Source: Verrucomicrobiota bacterium
Lineage (GTDB): Bacteria > Chlamydiota > Chlamydiia > Chlamydiales > SM23-39
Reading direction: 5' to 3'
Assembly (NCBI GenBank): GCA_018239895.1
Contig: JAFEGL010000003.1
Location: 62,001 to 126,000 of the forward strand
Length of the DNA: 64,000 bases
Shown here: positions 61,750 to 64,000 of the stretch, piece by piece
How the letters are laid out: every line of letters starts with the position of its first letter
Numbering within the stretch: the first letter of the stretch is position 1
Notes under the pieces: generated by a model
Databases searched by the model: none
What the model was told of the DNA's origin: nothing
What the model saw: only the letters and a program-made list of their open reading frames with translations
Made by a program: the position numbers and the translations under genes

Positions 61750-61865
61750 TAAAACCTCATATTTAAGTAAATATTATAATTATATTTACACAAAACTTCA
61801 ATAATTTAATGTAATTACACTTATCCAACTTAAATACAGTCACTTACAAAACAAACTAATGATTA

Positions 61866-61891
61866 ACATTTAATTATAAATGTGTTATAAT
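61866..61891 (+). promoter_or_regulatory. Promoter with inverted repeat abutting TATAAT
   Basis: ACATTTA-ATTA-TAAATGT (61866-61883) is followed after two bases by TATAAT (61886-61891), 26 bases upstream of ATG 61918. It matches the layout at 44361-44384. Confidence 0.5.
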
Positions 61892-61917
61892 AATATTTTA
61901 ATTAATAGGCACGTCTC

Positions 61918-63246
61918 ATGACAATCAACTTTTATTTGAATGCAAATAAGCCTTCTATGAGCAACCTCTATAGGAAATCGCCTATACTCCCAGAAGACAT
62001 GCAACCGAAAATGATGTACTTGAGGAGCTATCTAGATCGGGCTGTCAATTTAATTACAAATCAAAGGCTTCAAACCCAAAAACCTCTGAGTTTAAGAGAG
62101 GTCATTGCCGATCCAGACATGCAATGGGACAATCAAATTAGATCCATTTCCCACTCATTCAACCAATATAAAAGTGAACTCAGCACCAAAGTCCCAGCAT
62201 CTAGCATTGAGATAGAAAAGCACATTCAAGTAGCAGAACATAACTTGCAACTTAACTATGCATTAAAGAGATTAGATCAACTATGTATTGACAAATTCCA
62301 AGACGGTGGATTTGTTTCATTATTTAAGATTTTGAACGAGCCTGATGAACAATGGAACGACGAAATCAGACAATTAGTTCGAGACATCAAAGAAAGCATC
62401 AAAAACATCACAGGAGAAACTGGCCCAAATTATTCCGATGCAATTCAAAGCTTGCTTTTGTCTCATCATAGCAAAATTGACCAAACAATCATAAGTCGGC
62501 AATGCGAGCCTTTTGAAGACTTGATTTGCGATGCGGCCGAGATCGCTTATGATGAATATTCCAGCAAGGGTTTTGCCCCCGATTTAATCGAAATCTTTAC
62601 CGAGCCGAGATTCTTGTTTAATGACCGAATCAAAACTTTGGTGTCTGAATTTAACAAAAAAGGGGCTCAAATTTTTGGAATGGAGCTATGGAAAGATTGG
62701 GTAGACGACGAGTATATTGAGCATCCCGGGCTAAAAAGGCTCTCCGCGATGATTGAAGAAATAAACGATGAGCTAGAACTTGCCATTGAAGATCGTTTTG
62801 AAGCTAATGCAAACGCCGCTCCTGTTCTTGAAAACGTTCCTATTGCAAAGGTAAACTTCGACCAAAACGACCCGAGCCTCTTCGTTACACCGCCTGATCT
62901 TCCACCCCTCCCTTCAGAAACCGAGTCAGAAATTGACGAGAGCGAACAATCTTTCATTAGGAATAGCGTCACCCCAACTTTTTCTATCTCTAGCGACTCA
63001 GAAAAGAGCGACACCGCCTCCGTTAAATCCTATAATTCAGAAGATGAAGCACAATTTTTCGCATTGACTCCCGAAAGTCAAAAGGAAGTCGTCATCTTAG
63101 CAATTCTCGAGATTTCGAAAACGCCTTCCAAAGAACACCTATCTTTAGAATTAAACCCTCTCATCGACCTTTACTCCAAGACAGATCCTGGAGTCGAAGA
63201 TCGATGCGATAGCGATTTTGTTCTCTACCAATACTTAATGCAATAA
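61918..63246 (+). CDS. Unknown acidic protein, effector candidate
   Basis: 442 residues without signal peptide or membrane segment. The first 300 residues are helical, with a repeated unit: LREVIADPDMQWDNQIRSI, LFKILNEPDEQWNDEIRQLV, and LIEIFTEPRFLFNDRIKTLV, each ending near a W/F-N-D-x-I pattern about 75-80 residues apart. The C-terminal part is acidic and Ser-rich (PPLPSETESEIDESEQS). No known family is recognised. Helical repeats plus an acidic tail suggest a protein-binding role, possibly outside the bacterium. Confidence 0.75.
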   Translation: MTINFYLNANKPSMSNLYRKSPILPEDMQPKMMYLRSYLDRAVNLITNQRLQTQKPLSLREVIADPDMQWDNQIRSISHSFNQYKSELSTKVPASSIEIEKHIQVAEHNLQLNYALKRLDQLCIDKFQDGGFVSLFKILNEPDEQWNDEIRQLVRDIKESIKNITGETGPNYSDAIQSLLLSHHSKIDQTIISRQCEPFEDLICDAAEIAYDEYSSKGFAPDLIEIFTEPRFLFNDRIKTLVSEFNKKGAQIFGMELWKDWVDDEYIEHPGLKRLSAMIEEINDELELAIEDRFEANANAAPVLENVPIAKVNFDQNDPSLFVTPPDLPPLPSETESEIDESEQSFIRNSVTPTFSISSDSEKSDTASVKSYNSEDEAQFFALTPESQKEVVILAILEISKTPSKEHLSLELNPLIDLYSKTDPGVEDRCDSDFVLYQYLMQ

Positions 63247-63250
63247 GTCT

Positions 63251-64000
63251 TCAATTTACATTTTGAAGCCGCTTTTTTCCTTGAAATTTGCTCACAATCA
63301 AAGCAAAGGCTCCGTTTCCTAAGATATTCGCCGGCGTAATCACTGGGTCGAACAAGATGTAAAGCCCAGTGATCAACGACATCATCTCCGACTGAAATCC
63401 CAAATAGCTCTCCAAAATCGGCAGCATCACGAGAATCCCTCCCCCCGGGATCGCAGCGACCGAAAACTTGGCCAGGACAAAGTAACCGGCAAAGACCAGA
63501 TAGGTCATCAAATCGGGCTGCTCCACCCCAAAATTCTTCAAGATGGCAAAGGCAAAAATAGGGATAGCAAAACAGTCCCCAATTAGGTGGATATTGACTG
63601 TCGCCGGAATGATCGATCTAGCGACATCGGGATTTTTTGCATTCTTTTCGACCCCCATGATAGTCAGCGGCATCGCAGCTGCACTCGACATCGTGCTGCA
63701 GCCAGTGATGACGGCGGGGAGCATGTTCTTCAAGTTCCTCTTAAAGTTGAGCGGATCGGCGACCAAATAGAGAAGCAAGACATATGTATATTGCGCTGCG
63801 GCGACGATGAGGAAGATCAGGGAGTAATTTTGGAGGATCGTCCCAAACACTTTCTCATGACTAAGTTTTGCGATGAATCCGGCGATGAAAAAGGGCATCG
63901 TGTAGATAAAAAGACGCAAACCTTGGCTCACCGCTTTCTCCAAAATAGCCGCTGTCGTTTGAGCCGACTCGGGTCTGATGAGAGAGAAGAGCCAGCCTAA
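63251..64000 (-). CDS. Dicarboxylate/amino acid:cation symporter, N-terminus beyond window
   Basis: The open frame runs through the window end at 64000 without a start (LGWLFSLIRPESAQTTAAIL before the first usable internal codon), so only the C-terminal about 249 residues are seen. Family hallmarks of SDF/DAACS transporters: the serine-rich re-entrant loop TGCSTMSSAAAMPLT, then the conserved ATVNIHLIGDC, PGGGILVMLPIL and DPVITPANILGNG. Sodium- or proton-coupled uptake of glutamate, aspartate or C4-dicarboxylates is expected. Confidence 0.93.
   Translation of the reverse strand, partial: LGWLFSLIRPESAQTTAAILEKAVSQGLRLFIYTMPFFIAGFIAKLSHEKVFGTILQNYSLIFLIVAAAQYTYVLLLYLVADPLNFKRNLKNMLPAVITGCSTMSSAAAMPLTIMGVEKNAKNPDVARSIIPATVNIHLIGDCFAIPIFAFAILKNFGVEQPDLMTYLVFAGYFVLAKFSVAAIPGGGILVMLPILESYLGFQSEMMSLITGLYILFDPVITPANILGNGAFALIVSKFQGKKRLQNVN

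Overview
The window reads as the chromosome of an environmental (non-Chlamydiaceae) member of the phylum Chlamydiae. Supporting this are: the block rpsB-tsf-pyrH-frr next to a very long (1067-residue) chlamydial-type PBP2; the pairings gpsA with a UDP-sugar pyrophosphorylase-like gene and mnmE with nth, both known from Chlamydia; a MOMP-like outer-membrane protein; a DUF687-like protein; a SET-domain effector candidate; and several proteins with the paired hydrophobic segments typical of inclusion-membrane (Inc) proteins. The species cannot be named from sequence alone; Waddlia-, Simkania- or Parachlamydia-like lineages are all possible.

Layout. 1-5.8 kb: coiled-coil protein, MerR/TipAS regulator, outer-membrane barrel, tandem aldo/keto reductases and a possible ADP-ribosyltransferase-like protein. 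5.9-10.7 kb: lipoprotein, long coiled-coil protein, and an Inc-like protein with six repeats of about 77 residues. 11.0-17.7 kb: tRNA-Lys, tRNA-Glu, frr, pyrH, tsf, rpsB, tRNA-Gly and PBP2, with ompA absent from its usual place between rpsB and PBP2. 17.7-24.2 kb: an acireductone-dioxygenase-like protein with a signal peptide, then a polysaccharide set (UDP-glucuronate decarboxylase, Wzc/GumC-like copolymerase with a dead kinase domain, Wza-like export lipoprotein, UDP-glucuronate 4-epimerase). 24.2-29.5 kb: a hairpin-rich gap, then a DUF687-like protein, two paralogous secreted proteins and two further envelope proteins. 29.6-33.6 kb: a glycine-rich autotransporter.

33.6-35.9 kb is an AT-rich island lying between an intact solute-binding-protein gene and a decayed copy of that gene's 3' end. 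The arrangement looks like integration at a gene 3' end. It carries three small genes, one broken by an in-frame stop. 37.2-44.2 kb: methyltransferase, NAD(P)HX repair enzyme, gpsA, a GT9-UDPGP fusion and a heptosyltransferase, i.e. LPS and nucleotide-sugar functions. 44.4-49.6 kb: an unknown protein, a MOMP-like porin, ruvC-ruvA and the SET protein. 49.6-54.5 kb: a tightly packed run mnmE-nth-M48 protease-PAP2-SDR. 54.5-64 kb: twin membrane-anchored phosphoribosyltransferase-like proteins, an MFS transporter, periplasmic thioredoxin, an alpha/beta hydrolase, an SDR, an outer-membrane protein, two small Inc-like proteins, an unknown acidic protein, and a dicarboxylate symporter cut by the window end.

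Housekeeping genes are clearly more GC-rich than the candidate effector genes. The latter sit behind AT-rich promoters, and two of them share an inverted repeat abutting a TATAAT box. A perfect 19-bp palindrome occurs twice between genes and once, with one mismatch, inside gpsA.
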